This document shows positions 1-6,836 of a stretch of 36,038 nucleotides of DNA, one piece after another (position 1 is the stretch's first letter; every line of letters begins with the position of its first letter). The notes beneath the pieces were generated by a model. That model searched no databases, was not told the DNA's origin, and saw nothing but the letters and a program-made list of their open reading frames with translations. A program made the translations under genes and the position numbers. This stretch comes from Anaeromyxobacter sp. PSR-1. Lineage in GTDB: Bacteria; Myxococcota; Myxococcia; Myxococcales; Anaeromyxobacteraceae. The stretch is taken from the NCBI RefSeq assembly GCF_000964525.1, contig NZ_BAZG01000030.1, forward strand, positions 1 to 36,038, in the 5' to 3' direction.

Positions 1-22
1 CCGCCCAGAGCTGATCCCCCCG

Positions 23-39
23 GCGGCCCTCCGGGCCGC
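23..39. other. GC hairpin before the first gene
   Basis: A perfect 7-bp inverted repeat (GCGGCCC, loop TCC, GGGCCGC) lies in the 87 bases before the first gene. No T-run follows it, so it is at best a weak 3' end structure for a gene outside the window. Nothing else is recognisable in positions 1-70. Confidence 0.3.
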
Positions 40-70
40 ACGGGAGGTGGATGCGGGCCGGGGGGGCGCT

Positions 71-76
71 TAGGAT
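71..76 (+). promoter_or_regulatory. Candidate -10 element TAGGAT for the M14 peptidase gene
   Basis: TAGGAT is followed by 11 nt and then ATG 88. There is no Shine-Dalgarno sequence in the gap, so transcription would start only a few bases before the ATG. I see no convincing -35 element. It belongs to a recurrent pattern in this window (see findings). Confidence 0.35.
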
Positions 77-87
77 CTGCGCCCACC

Positions 88-1830
88 ATGCTCGCGCCCA
101 CCCTGGCCCCGCTCCTCGCGCTCGCGCTCGCCGCCCGCGCCGACCTCACCACCACCGCCGAGCAGACCGGCTTCCGCGAGACCGGCCGCTACGACGAGGC
201 GGTCCGGCTCTGCCGCGGGCTCGCCGCCGCGCACCCGGCGCGCGCCCGCTGCGTCACCTTCGGCGAGACGCCCGAGGGCCGGCCGCTGGTGGCGCTCGCG
301 GCGAGCGCGGGCGGCGGGCTCGATCCCCGCGCCGCGCGGGCGGCGCGCCGGCCGGTGGTGCTCCTCCAGGGCGGCATCCACGCCGCCGAGATCGACGGCA
401 AGGACGCCGGCTTCCTGGTGCTGCGCGAGCTGCTCGCCTCGAAGGACGGCGGGCCGCTCGCGAAGGTCACGGCGCTGTTCGTGCCGGTGCTGAACGCCGA
501 CGGGCACGAGCGCTTCGGGCCGAACCACCGGCCGAACCAGCGCGGCCCGGAGGCGTCCGGCTGGCGCACCACCGCGCAGAACCTGAACCTGAACCGCGAC
601 TACGTCGCGGCGCAGGCGCCGGAGACGCAGGCGGTGCTCCGGCTCATGGACGCCTGGGACCCCATCGCCCTCGGCGACCTCCACGTCACCGACGGCGCGC
701 AGTTCCAGCACGACCTCGCGGTGATGGTCGAGCCGCGCCAGGGCTACTCGGCCGCGCTGCGCGAGGAGGGCGCGGCGCTCTCGGCCGCGCTGATGGAGCG
801 GCTCGCCGCGGCGGGCCACCTGCCGCTCGACTTCTACCCTTCGCTCCGCGAGGACGGCGATCCCGCCTCCGGCTTCGCCCCCTACCCCGCGCCCATCCGC
901 TTCGGCCACGGCTACTGGGCCGCGCGGAACCGCTTCGGCATCCTGCTCGAGACCCACTCCTGGCGGCCGTATCCGCACCGGGTGAAGGCCACCGCCCACT
1001 TCGTGCGCGCGCTGCTCGACCTCGCCGCCGAGCGGGGCGGCCGCTGGCGCGCCGCCGCCGACCGCGCCGACCGCGAGGGCGCGGCGTCGGGAGGGCGGGA
1101 GGTGGAGATCGCCTGGACGCCCGGGTCGCGCACGCGGACGCTCGCGTTCCAGGGCTACGCCTACGTGCGCGAGGACTCGCCGGTGCTCGGGAGGAAGGTC
1201 CCGCGCTACGACGAGGCGCGGCCGGAGGTCTGGAACGTCCCGGTGGTGGACGAGCTCGTGGTCGGGCGGGCGCGCGTGCCGGAGGGCGGCTGGATCGTCC
1301 CGGCCGCGCACGCGGGGTGGGTGGCCGGGAAGCTCCGGCTGCACGGCATCCGCTTCGAGCGGATGGCCTCCCCCCGGACCGCGGCGGCGGTCGAGGCGTT
1401 CCGCGCCACCGCCGTCGAGGCGAAGGCTCAGTCGTTCGAGGGCCGCCACCAGACCACGCTCGCCGGCGCCTGGGCCCCGGAGGCGCGCGACCTCGCCCCG
1501 GGCTGGCTCTGGATCCCCTCGGCGCAGCCGCTCGCGCCGCTCGCCGCCATGCTGCTCGATCCAGCCGGGCCCGACGCGTTCGTGGCCTGGGGCGCGTTCG
1601 CCACCGCGTTCGAGAAGAAGGAGTACATCGAGGACTACGTGCTCGACCCGTGGGCGCGGGCGCTGCTCGCGAAGGATCCGGCGGTGAAGGCGGAGTTCGA
1701 GCGGCGGCTCGCCGATCCGGCGTTCGCGAAGGACCCGGCCGCGCGGCTCGAGTTCTTCTACCGGCGCCACCCGGCCTACGACGAGGCCTACCGGCTCTAC
1801 CCGGTGCTTCGCGCCGCGCGCCGGCCCTGA
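88..1830 (+). CDS. Secreted M14-family zinc carboxypeptidase
   Basis: The 580-residue product starts with a short hydrophobic signal peptide (about residues 1-18, ending near AARA-D), so the enzyme is probably periplasmic or exported. The zinc site of the M14 carboxypeptidase family is visible: HAAE (H98, E101) and a third ligand H199 in GDLH. An N-x-N-R-D stretch around residue 170 matches the family substrate-binding Asn-Arg pair, and E289 in LLETHS is the probable general base. The C-terminal 280 residues resemble those of long M14 proteins of environmental bacteria and have no motif I can name. ATG 88 was chosen because it gives the signal peptide; an overlapping frame starting at 51 is arginine-rich noise. 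Substrate unknown; family call is firm. Confidence 0.88.
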   Translation: MLAPTLAPLLALALAARADLTTTAEQTGFRETGRYDEAVRLCRGLAAAHPARARCVTFGETPEGRPLVALAASAGGGLDPRAARAARRPVVLLQGGIHAAEIDGKDAGFLVLRELLASKDGGPLAKVTALFVPVLNADGHERFGPNHRPNQRGPEASGWRTTAQNLNLNRDYVAAQAPETQAVLRLMDAWDPIALGDLHVTDGAQFQHDLAVMVEPRQGYSAALREEGAALSAALMERLAAAGHLPLDFYPSLREDGDPASGFAPYPAPIRFGHGYWAARNRFGILLETHSWRPYPHRVKATAHFVRALLDLAAERGGRWRAAADRADREGAASGGREVEIAWTPGSRTRTLAFQGYAYVREDSPVLGRKVPRYDEARPEVWNVPVVDELVVGRARVPEGGWIVPAAHAGWVAGKLRLHGIRFERMASPRTAAAVEAFRATAVEAKAQSFEGRHQTTLAGAWAPEARDLAPGWLWIPSAQPLAPLAAMLLDPAGPDAFVAWGAFATAFEKKEYIEDYVLDPWARALLAKDPAVKAEFERRLADPAFAKDPAARLEFFYRRHPAYDEAYRLYPVLRAARRP

Positions 1831-1888
1831 GGCCGCGGCCCCGACGCCGCCGCCCGCGCCGGTCCACGTCCGGCGCGCCCGGCAGCGG

Positions 1889-1951
1889 GTCGGGAGTTCC
1901 CGACAGCCCCGCGGCCAACCCCGCGAGATCGCGTCGCGCGGGGCTGGCCGC
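1889..1951. terminator. Tandem inverted repeats after the M14 gene
   Basis: Two hairpins lie in the 207-base gap between the M14 gene and the next gene. The first is a 7-bp repeat at 1889-1904 (GTCGGGA/TCCCGAC). The second is a 15-bp stem with one mismatch, arms 1911-1925 and 1937-1951, with an 11-nt loop. The second is long enough to stop transcription but lacks a U-tract. It could also be a regulatory RNA structure or repeat-family member. Confidence 0.45.
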
Positions 1952-2037
1952 GCTCCTGCAGTAGCGGGTGGACGACGGCGGCGCGCCACGGTGGCGGCCC
2001 CGGGACCTCGAACCCGCAGCGACTCCAGGAGAACGCC

Positions 2038-2346
2038 ATGGCCCAGAACAAGCTCCCCTCCCTCATCGGCGCCGGCATCGGCCTCGCGCTGTTCCTCGCC
2101 ATCGCGCTCCTCCCGGCGCTGCTCTACGGCGGCTACGCCGGACTGCTGCTCGCGGGCGGGATCGTCGGCACGCCGGTGCAGCCCACCCTGCTCGTCCGCG
2201 GCCTGATCGTGTTCGGGATGGGCCTCGGCGTGGTGGGCGTCGCCTCGCTGTTCGCGGTGGCCGGCGCGGCCGCCGGCGCGGCGGTGGGCGCGATCCTCAC
2301 GATCGCCGGGCGCCGCCCGGTCGCCCAGGAGCAGTCGAGCCGCTGA
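2038..2346 (+). CDS. Small hydrophobic membrane protein
   Basis: The 102-residue protein has three hydrophobic stretches, about residues 8-30, 31-46 and 53-90, the last rich in Ala/Gly (AAGAAVGA type). It ends with a short polar tail. A clear Shine-Dalgarno sequence (AGGAGA, 2026-2031) sits at good spacing before ATG 2038, unlike most neighbours. It stands alone: structured gaps lie on both sides. I recognise no family. It is probably an inner-membrane protein; the glycine-rich third segment suggests helix packing or oligomerisation, but that is inference only. Confidence 0.7.
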   Translation: MAQNKLPSLIGAGIGLALFLAIALLPALLYGGYAGLLLAGGIVGTPVQPTLLVRGLIVFGMGLGVVGVASLFAVAGAAAGAAVGAILTIAGRRPVAQEQSSR

Positions 2347-2367
2347 CCTTCGCGGGCGGGGACCCCG

Positions 2368-2391
2368 GGGCCCGGCCGCGAGGCCGGGCCC
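2368..2391 (+). terminator. Probable rho-independent terminator
   Basis: A perfect 10-bp GC stem (arms 2368-2377 and 2382-2391, loop GCGA) begins 21 nt after the small membrane protein gene. It is followed by GCCTCTTTCCCC, a weak pyrimidine tract. It would isolate this gene from the cytochrome block downstream. Confidence 0.6.
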
Positions 2392-2477
2392 GCCTCTTTC
2401 CCCCACCCTGGGGATCCCGCCATGCGCGGATGGGCGCGCGCGGCATCGCGCAGATCCTTTCCGCCGCACCCCCGCGC

Positions 2478-2522
2478 CACGCAAACCCTGCGTCATCCCG
2501 TCCCTTGACCTCACGCAAACCC
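2478..2522 (+). promoter_or_regulatory. Candidate enhancer sites (UAS) upstream of the cytochrome c/b gene
   Basis: CACGCAAACCC occurs twice, at 2478-2488 and 2512-2522, exactly 34 bp apart (about three helical turns). The first copy lies inside a perfect dyad, ACGCA-N5-TGCGT (2479-2493), the geometry usual for enhancer-binding proteins with Fis-type HTH domains. A degenerate inverted copy (GGGTTGAGTC) begins at 2536. The sites lie about 70-115 bp before the predicted sigma-54 transcription start, where such activators normally bind. The likely binder is the NtrC-type regulator at 6837-8216; this is inference. Confidence 0.5.
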
Positions 2523-2564
2523 GTGTCCTCTCCGTGGGTTGAGTCATCGCCCCGGCGCGCGACC

Positions 2565-2581
2565 GGGGCACATCGGTTGCA
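2565..2581 (+). promoter_or_regulatory. Candidate sigma-54 (-24/-12) promoter
   Basis: GGGCAC-ATCGG-TTGCA matches the RpoN consensus TGGCAC-N5-TTGCW. The invariant GG (2567-2568) and GC (2579-2580) are separated by exactly 10 nt. Transcription would begin near 2591-2593, leaving only a 5-7 nt leader before ATG 2598. That short leader is the main weakness. A sigma-54 activator encoded 4 kb downstream in the same block supports the call. Confidence 0.55.
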
Positions 2582-2597
2582 CACGCGGACCACGCCT

Positions 2598-4298
2598 ATG
2601 CGAGCCACCCTCCTTGCCTTTGCCCTTCTCCTCTCGACCGCCGCCCGCGCCGAGGAGGCGAAGCCCGCCCCGGCGCTGCCGGCCGACGCCGAGTCCTGCC
2701 TCATGTGCCACGACAAGGGCGGCGGCGCGCCCGAGGTCGACTTCAAGGCCTTCCCCGGCTCGGTCCACGGCCAGGCCGAGGTGGGCTGCACCGACTGCCA
2801 CGCCGGCTACAAGGAGGGCCCGCACGAGGGCGAGCTGCCCGCGCTCTCCGCCGCCGAGCAGGCCACCGTGGCGCGCCTGGCGAAGGGCGCCTGGGGCGAG
2901 GGCGAGGCGAAGCACGGCGTGACGGCGCCGCGCGCCTACCTCGCCTGCCAGAGCTGCCACACCACCGAGGCCGACGCGTTCGCGAAGTCGGTCCACGGCA
3001 AGTGGCTCGCGCAGGACACCAAGGCGCCGGGCGCGACCTGCGCCTCCTGCCACGGCTCCCCGCACTCCATCCCGGCGAAGCTCGCCGAGTACGCGCCGAA
3101 GGACGGCAAGCGCGTGCCCGTGCCGGCCGACCGCCGCGAGATGACGAAGCGCTGCGAGGCCTGCCACGGGAACGAGGCGTTCGCCGAGGCCGCCGGGCTC
3201 AACCCCGAGGCGGTCATCACCTACCACGACTCGATCCACGGCCGGCTGACGCGGGTGGGCAACGCGGCGGCGCCGACCTGCGTGAGCTGCCACGCGGCCG
3301 CGGCCGACGCGGGCGGCACGCACGCCATCGTGTCGAAGACCGACCCCGCGTCCACGGTGAGCGCGGCGAACAAGAAGCAGGCCTGCGCCCGCTGCCACGC
3401 CGGCGCGACCGACACCTTCGCCGGCCTGGTGGCCCACAAGCCGCTGCACGAGACCGGCGGGAGCGTCATCCCGCACATCGTCCACGTGGCGTTCTCCTGG
3501 CTCACCACGCTGACGCTGCTGTTCTTCGCGTTCCACGTGCTGGTGGACTTCATCTACGAGCTGCGCACCCGGCTCGCGAAGAAGGGGGGCCACGGCCCGA
3601 GCGCCGACGCGGTCCGCTCGGTCATCCGCTTCGACCTCCACCAGCGCATCCAGCACTGGTTCATGCTCTCGGGCGTCATCCTGCTCGGCATCACCGGCTG
3701 GCCGCTGCGCGGCGCCGGCGACGCGGAGGCGGCCACCTACTCGCGCGCGTTCATGAAGGTGTTCGGCGGCGCCGAGGGCGCGGCCACCTGGCACCGGGTG
3801 GGCGCGGTCCTCATCATCATCTCGGCCGCCTACCACCTGTTCTACCTGACGTTCCTCGCCTCCAAGAAGCGGCTGCCGCTGTCGATGCTGCCCGTCCCGA
3901 AGGACGCGCTCGACATGCGCGACAACATCCTCTTCATGATGGGCGTGAAGAAGGAGCGGCCGAAGTTCGACCGGTACATGTACCTGGAGAAGTTCGACTA
4001 CTGGGCCGTGTTCTGGGGCATCGTGATGATGGTCGGCACCGGGTTCATCTTCTGGTTCCCGGTCTGGTTCGCGAGCTGGGCGCCGGGCTGGCTCATCACC
4101 GCCGCGCAGATCATCCACGGCGAGGAGGCGACGCTCGCCATCCTGTTCCTCTTCACGGTCCACTTCTACAACGTGCACCTGAAGCCCTCGATCTTCCCGA
4201 TGAACTGGGCCTGGCTGAACGGGCGCATCTCGATCGAGGCGATGAAGCACGAGCATCCGCTGGAGTACGACCGGCTCAAGGACGAGCAGAACGGCTAG
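2598..4298 (+). CDS. Heptaheme cytochrome c fused to a b-type membrane cytochrome (CbcL-like)
   Basis: The 566-residue protein has a signal peptide (residues 1-18) and then seven CxxCH heme-c sites at Cys34, 64, 117, 148, 186, 228 and 263. From about residue 297 a multi-helix membrane domain follows, with His313, 348, 353, 399, 413, 507, 522 and 527 as possible b-heme ligands. It ends in a cytosolic FPMNWAWLNGRIS-type tail. This layout matches CbcL-type c/b quinol:cytochrome oxidoreductases, which carry electrons from the menaquinol pool to periplasmic cytochromes in metal-respiring bacteria. Heme count is lower than I recall for Geobacter CbcL. ATG 2598 is the only start giving a signal peptide. 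A candidate sigma-54 promoter lies just upstream. The architecture is certain; the physiological acceptor is unknown. Confidence 0.85.
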   Translation: MRATLLAFALLLSTAARAEEAKPAPALPADAESCLMCHDKGGGAPEVDFKAFPGSVHGQAEVGCTDCHAGYKEGPHEGELPALSAAEQATVARLAKGAWGEGEAKHGVTAPRAYLACQSCHTTEADAFAKSVHGKWLAQDTKAPGATCASCHGSPHSIPAKLAEYAPKDGKRVPVPADRREMTKRCEACHGNEAFAEAAGLNPEAVITYHDSIHGRLTRVGNAAAPTCVSCHAAAADAGGTHAIVSKTDPASTVSAANKKQACARCHAGATDTFAGLVAHKPLHETGGSVIPHIVHVAFSWLTTLTLLFFAFHVLVDFIYELRTRLAKKGGHGPSADAVRSVIRFDLHQRIQHWFMLSGVILLGITGWPLRGAGDAEAATYSRAFMKVFGGAEGAATWHRVGAVLIIISAAYHLFYLTFLASKKRLPLSMLPVPKDALDMRDNILFMMGVKKERPKFDRYMYLEKFDYWAVFWGIVMMVGTGFIFWFPVWFASWAPGWLITAAQIIHGEEATLAILFLFTVHFYNVHLKPSIFPMNWAWLNGRISIEAMKHEHPLEYDRLKDEQNG

Positions 4299-4326
4299 CC
4301 GGCCGCTCGCCGGGTCGAGCTGACGG

Positions 4327-4354
4327 GGGGCCGCACGGGATTCCGTGCGGCCCC
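4327..4354 (+). terminator. Strong hairpin terminator or attenuator between two cytochrome genes
   Basis: A perfect 12-bp stem (arms 4327-4338 and 4343-4354, loop GATT) begins 28 nt after the c/b cytochrome stop and is followed by TTCCGTTTCC. It is the best intrinsic-terminator candidate in the window. It would reduce read-through into the 12-heme gene, which has its own -10-like element. Confidence 0.65.
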
Positions 4355-4397
4355 TTCCGTTTCCGGCGGCAGGCTCCGGGAATCGCGCGGAACGGGC

Positions 4398-4403
4398 TAG
4401 AAT
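4398..4403 (+). promoter_or_regulatory. Candidate -10 element TAGAAT for the 12-heme cytochrome gene
   Basis: TAGAAT (five of six bases match TATAAT) is followed by 11 nt and ATG 4415, with no Shine-Dalgarno sequence. It lies directly after the 4327-4354 hairpin, consistent with a second transcription unit starting here. No good -35 element is visible. Confidence 0.4.
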
Positions 4404-4414
4404 CGCCGGATCGC

Positions 4415-5341
4415 ATGCGCCTCTCGAGGAACGCGAAGACGATCCTGGCAGGGCTCGCCGCGCTGGCGCTCCTCGGGCTGGTGGCGGGGTTCCTCCGCTT
4501 CAAGGAGTTCGTGGACGAGGACCCGCGCCTCTGCGCCACCTGCCACCGCGCCAGCCCGGAGTTCGCGCTGTGGATGGGCGGGACGCACCGGAGCGTCTCC
4601 TGCCAGCGCTGCCACCACTCCACGCCGGAGCAGGGCCTCGCCATGCTGCGCGCGTTCCTGGCCGGCCAGAAGCCGAAGGGGAAGCACGCCGAGGTGGAGG
4701 TGGGCGCCTGCGCGGAGTGCCACTTCTCCCACGACCCGCGCTGGCCGCAGGTGGGCAACTCGCGCGGCCACCGGATCCACTACCAGGAGCGCGGCATCGC
4801 CTGCGTGCGCTGCCACGCCGCCTCCATGCACGGCTTCGAGCCGGTGGCGAAGAAGTGCGAGGAGTGCCACCCGAAGCACGCGGTGGGCGTGGAGAAGATG
4901 GCGGCGCTGCACTGCTTCGCCTGCCACGAGTTCCTGGGCAGCGAGCAGGGCCTGCGCCCCACCCGCCGCGACTGCATGCGCTGCCACACCGCGCAGGGCA
5001 TCCACGCGCCCATGAACGAGCACGGGGCGGACCACGGCGCGCCCATGGAGATGAGCTGCAGCGCCTGCCACCGCCCGCACCGGCCCAGCGGGCAGACGCT
5101 GGCGGCCTGCGCCGAGTGCCACGGCTCCGACGCCATGGCCCGGGGCGGCCTGCACGCGAACCGCGGCCACCGCGCCTGCCTCGAGTGCCACAAGCCGCAC
5201 ACCTGGACCGCCGAGCAGGCCGACTGCCTGCGCTGCCACCCGTCGGGCAAGGCGCACGCCGAGGGCACCGCCTGCACGACCTGCCACGCGTTCGTGGGGG
5301 CCCCGCTGCCCAGCTTCCCGACCGACGGGGGCGTGCGATGA
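4415..5341 (+). CDS. Membrane-anchored dodecaheme cytochrome c
   Basis: The 308-residue protein carries twelve CxxCH motifs (Cys40, 63, 99, 130, 148, 167, 187, 215, 232, 255, 271, 287). It has one N-terminal hydrophobic helix (about 9-26), which may be an uncleaved anchor as in NapC/NrfH proteins; the first heme region (CATCH, then HRSVSCQRCHH) also resembles that family. The rest is a heme-dense periplasmic domain of about one heme per 22 residues. It likely passes electrons from a quinol oxidase or the upstream c/b cytochrome to periplasmic or outer-surface acceptors. Its stop overlaps the histidine kinase start (ATGA, 5338-5341), so the two are translationally coupled. ATG 4415 gives the anchor helix. 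The family is clear; the partner is inferred from context. Confidence 0.85.
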   Translation: MRLSRNAKTILAGLAALALLGLVAGFLRFKEFVDEDPRLCATCHRASPEFALWMGGTHRSVSCQRCHHSTPEQGLAMLRAFLAGQKPKGKHAEVEVGACAECHFSHDPRWPQVGNSRGHRIHYQERGIACVRCHAASMHGFEPVAKKCEECHPKHAVGVEKMAALHCFACHEFLGSEQGLRPTRRDCMRCHTAQGIHAPMNEHGADHGAPMEMSCSACHRPHRPSGQTLAACAECHGSDAMARGGLHANRGHRACLECHKPHTWTAEQADCLRCHPSGKAHAEGTACTTCHAFVGAPLPSFPTDGGVR

Positions 5342-6834
5342 CGCTGCGGCTGAAGCTGTTCGTGCTCATCGCGGGCGTCATCATCTTCGCCATGTCCGGC
5401 GTGACCGCGGTGGCGCTCTGGCGCGAGCTGGTGCGCGGGCAGGAGCTGCTCCTCCGCGAGGGCGTGGCGCTCGCCTCGACCACCGCCACCGGCGCCTCGC
5501 ACTGGGTGCGCGAGGGCGGGCTCGACCCCGGCGGCCCGGAGGCGCTGCCGGCGCTCCTCGAGCGGCTGGTGTCCTCGGCGCCGCTCGACCGGGCCTGGAT
5601 CGTGGACTCGGCCGGCAAGGTGCTCGCGTGCGTGTCGCGCACCGGGCAGCCCTGCCCCGAGGGCGTGCCGCCGAGCGAGTTCCAGCCGGCGGACTGGCCG
5701 CTCCAGACGCTCTCGCGCCTGGTGCGGCCGGAGGGGATCGTCGCCTCCGCGCCCATCGTGCGCGCCGGGGCGGTGGTGGGCGCGGTGCGGGTGGACTTCA
5801 CGCACGAGGAGGTGGTGGGCGCCGCCCGCGACCTCGCCTGGGGCGCCGCCGCGGTGGCGGCGTTCTGGATCGTGCTCGGCCACCTGCTCGCGGCCATCTT
5901 CATCCGGCAGGTGACGCAGCCGCTCGTCTCGCTCGCCAGCGCGGCCGAGTCGCTCGCCGAGGAGCGCGGGGTCCGGCTGGAGGAGCCGGAGGACCGCGAG
6001 CTCGTCGATCTCGTCCGCGCCTTCAACCACATGTCCGCCCGGCTCGACGAGCGGCGCGCCGAGAACCAGCGGCTCATCGCCGAGCTGGAGGAGCGCGTGG
6101 CGCAGAAGACCCGCGAGGTGCTGCGCGCCGACCGCCTGGCCACGCTGGGCGGCATCGCCGCCGGGTTCGCGCACGAGATCGGCAACTCGCTCAACGTCAT
6201 CCGCGGCTACGCCGCGGTCACCTCGCGCGAGCTGCCCGACGACTCGCCGCACCGCTCCGACGTGGAGGCGATCCGGCGCGAGGTCACCCGGGCCGCCGGG
6301 CTCATCGAGCGCTTCCTGGTGTTCGCGCGGGCGCGCACCGTCCACCCGCTGGTGCAGCCGGTCGAGCCCATCCTGCGCGAGGCGGTGGAGGTGCTCGGCC
6401 CGGCCGCGGCGCACGCGAAGGTGGAGCGCGCGGTGGAGGTCGAGCCCGGCCTGCCCGAGCTGCTCGCCGACGCGGAGCTGCTGCGCCAGGCGTTCCTCAA
6501 CCTGGGCGTGAACGCGGTGCAGGCCATGCAGGACCGCGGCGGCGGGAAGCTCACCGTGCGCGCGCTGCGCGAGCCGGGCGGCCTGGTGGTCGAGTTCCAG
6601 GACACCGGCCCCGGCATCGACGCCGAGGCGGCCGCGCACGTGTTCGAGCCGTTCTTCACCACCAAGGCGACCGGGACGGGCCTCGGCCTCGCCATCGTGC
6701 GCCAGGCCGCCGAGGCGCACGGCGGCACGGTGGAGGTGGCCGGCGCGCCCGGCGCCGGCGCCACGTTCCGGGTCCACCTGCCGGCCGCCGAGGCCGGCGC
6801 CGCCGCGGGCGCCGCGGCCGGCGGCGCGGGGTAG
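5338..6834 (+). CDS. Membrane sensor histidine kinase
   Basis: The 498-residue kinase has TM1 at about residues 5-27, a periplasmic domain of about 140 residues, TM2 at about 170-189 and a HAMP segment (190-240). A coiled-coil-like linker leads to a HisKA domain with FAHEIGNSLN (phospho-acceptor H279). The ATPase domain shows an N-box NLGVNAVQAM (about 388-397), G1 DTGPGID (422-428), an F-box and G2 (TGTGLGLAIV). The periplasmic domain contains two cysteines (C98, C106) eight residues apart, possibly redox-active or heme/metal binding. It overlaps the 12-heme cytochrome by 4 nt and precedes its response regulator by 2 nt. The pair is a typical NtrB/NtrC-like system and probably senses a respiratory or redox cue. 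The signal is unknown. Confidence 0.88.
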   Translation: MTLRLKLFVLIAGVIIFAMSGVTAVALWRELVRGQELLLREGVALASTTATGASHWVREGGLDPGGPEALPALLERLVSSAPLDRAWIVDSAGKVLACVSRTGQPCPEGVPPSEFQPADWPLQTLSRLVRPEGIVASAPIVRAGAVVGAVRVDFTHEEVVGAARDLAWGAAAVAAFWIVLGHLLAAIFIRQVTQPLVSLASAAESLAEERGVRLEEPEDRELVDLVRAFNHMSARLDERRAENQRLIAELEERVAQKTREVLRADRLATLGGIAAGFAHEIGNSLNVIRGYAAVTSRELPDDSPHRSDVEAIRREVTRAAGLIERFLVFARARTVHPLVQPVEPILREAVEVLGPAAAHAKVERAVEVEPGLPELLADAELLRQAFLNLGVNAVQAMQDRGGGKLTVRALREPGGLVVEFQDTGPGIDAEAAAHVFEPFFTTKATGTGLGLAIVRQAAEAHGGTVEVAGAPGAGATFRVHLPAAEAGAAAGAAAGGAG

Positions 6835-6836
6835 CC

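Noticed and set aside
51-1964. Long plus-strand frame starting at ATG 51
   Set aside because: It is out of frame with the M14 peptidase at 88-1830 and encodes low-complexity Arg/Ala/Gly sequence; the peptidase frame has a signal peptide and zinc motifs.
1968-2597. Extension of the c/b cytochrome frame upstream to 1968
   Set aside because: The extra codons cover the small membrane protein gene, a terminator and the sigma-54-like promoter. ATG 2598 gives a proper signal peptide.
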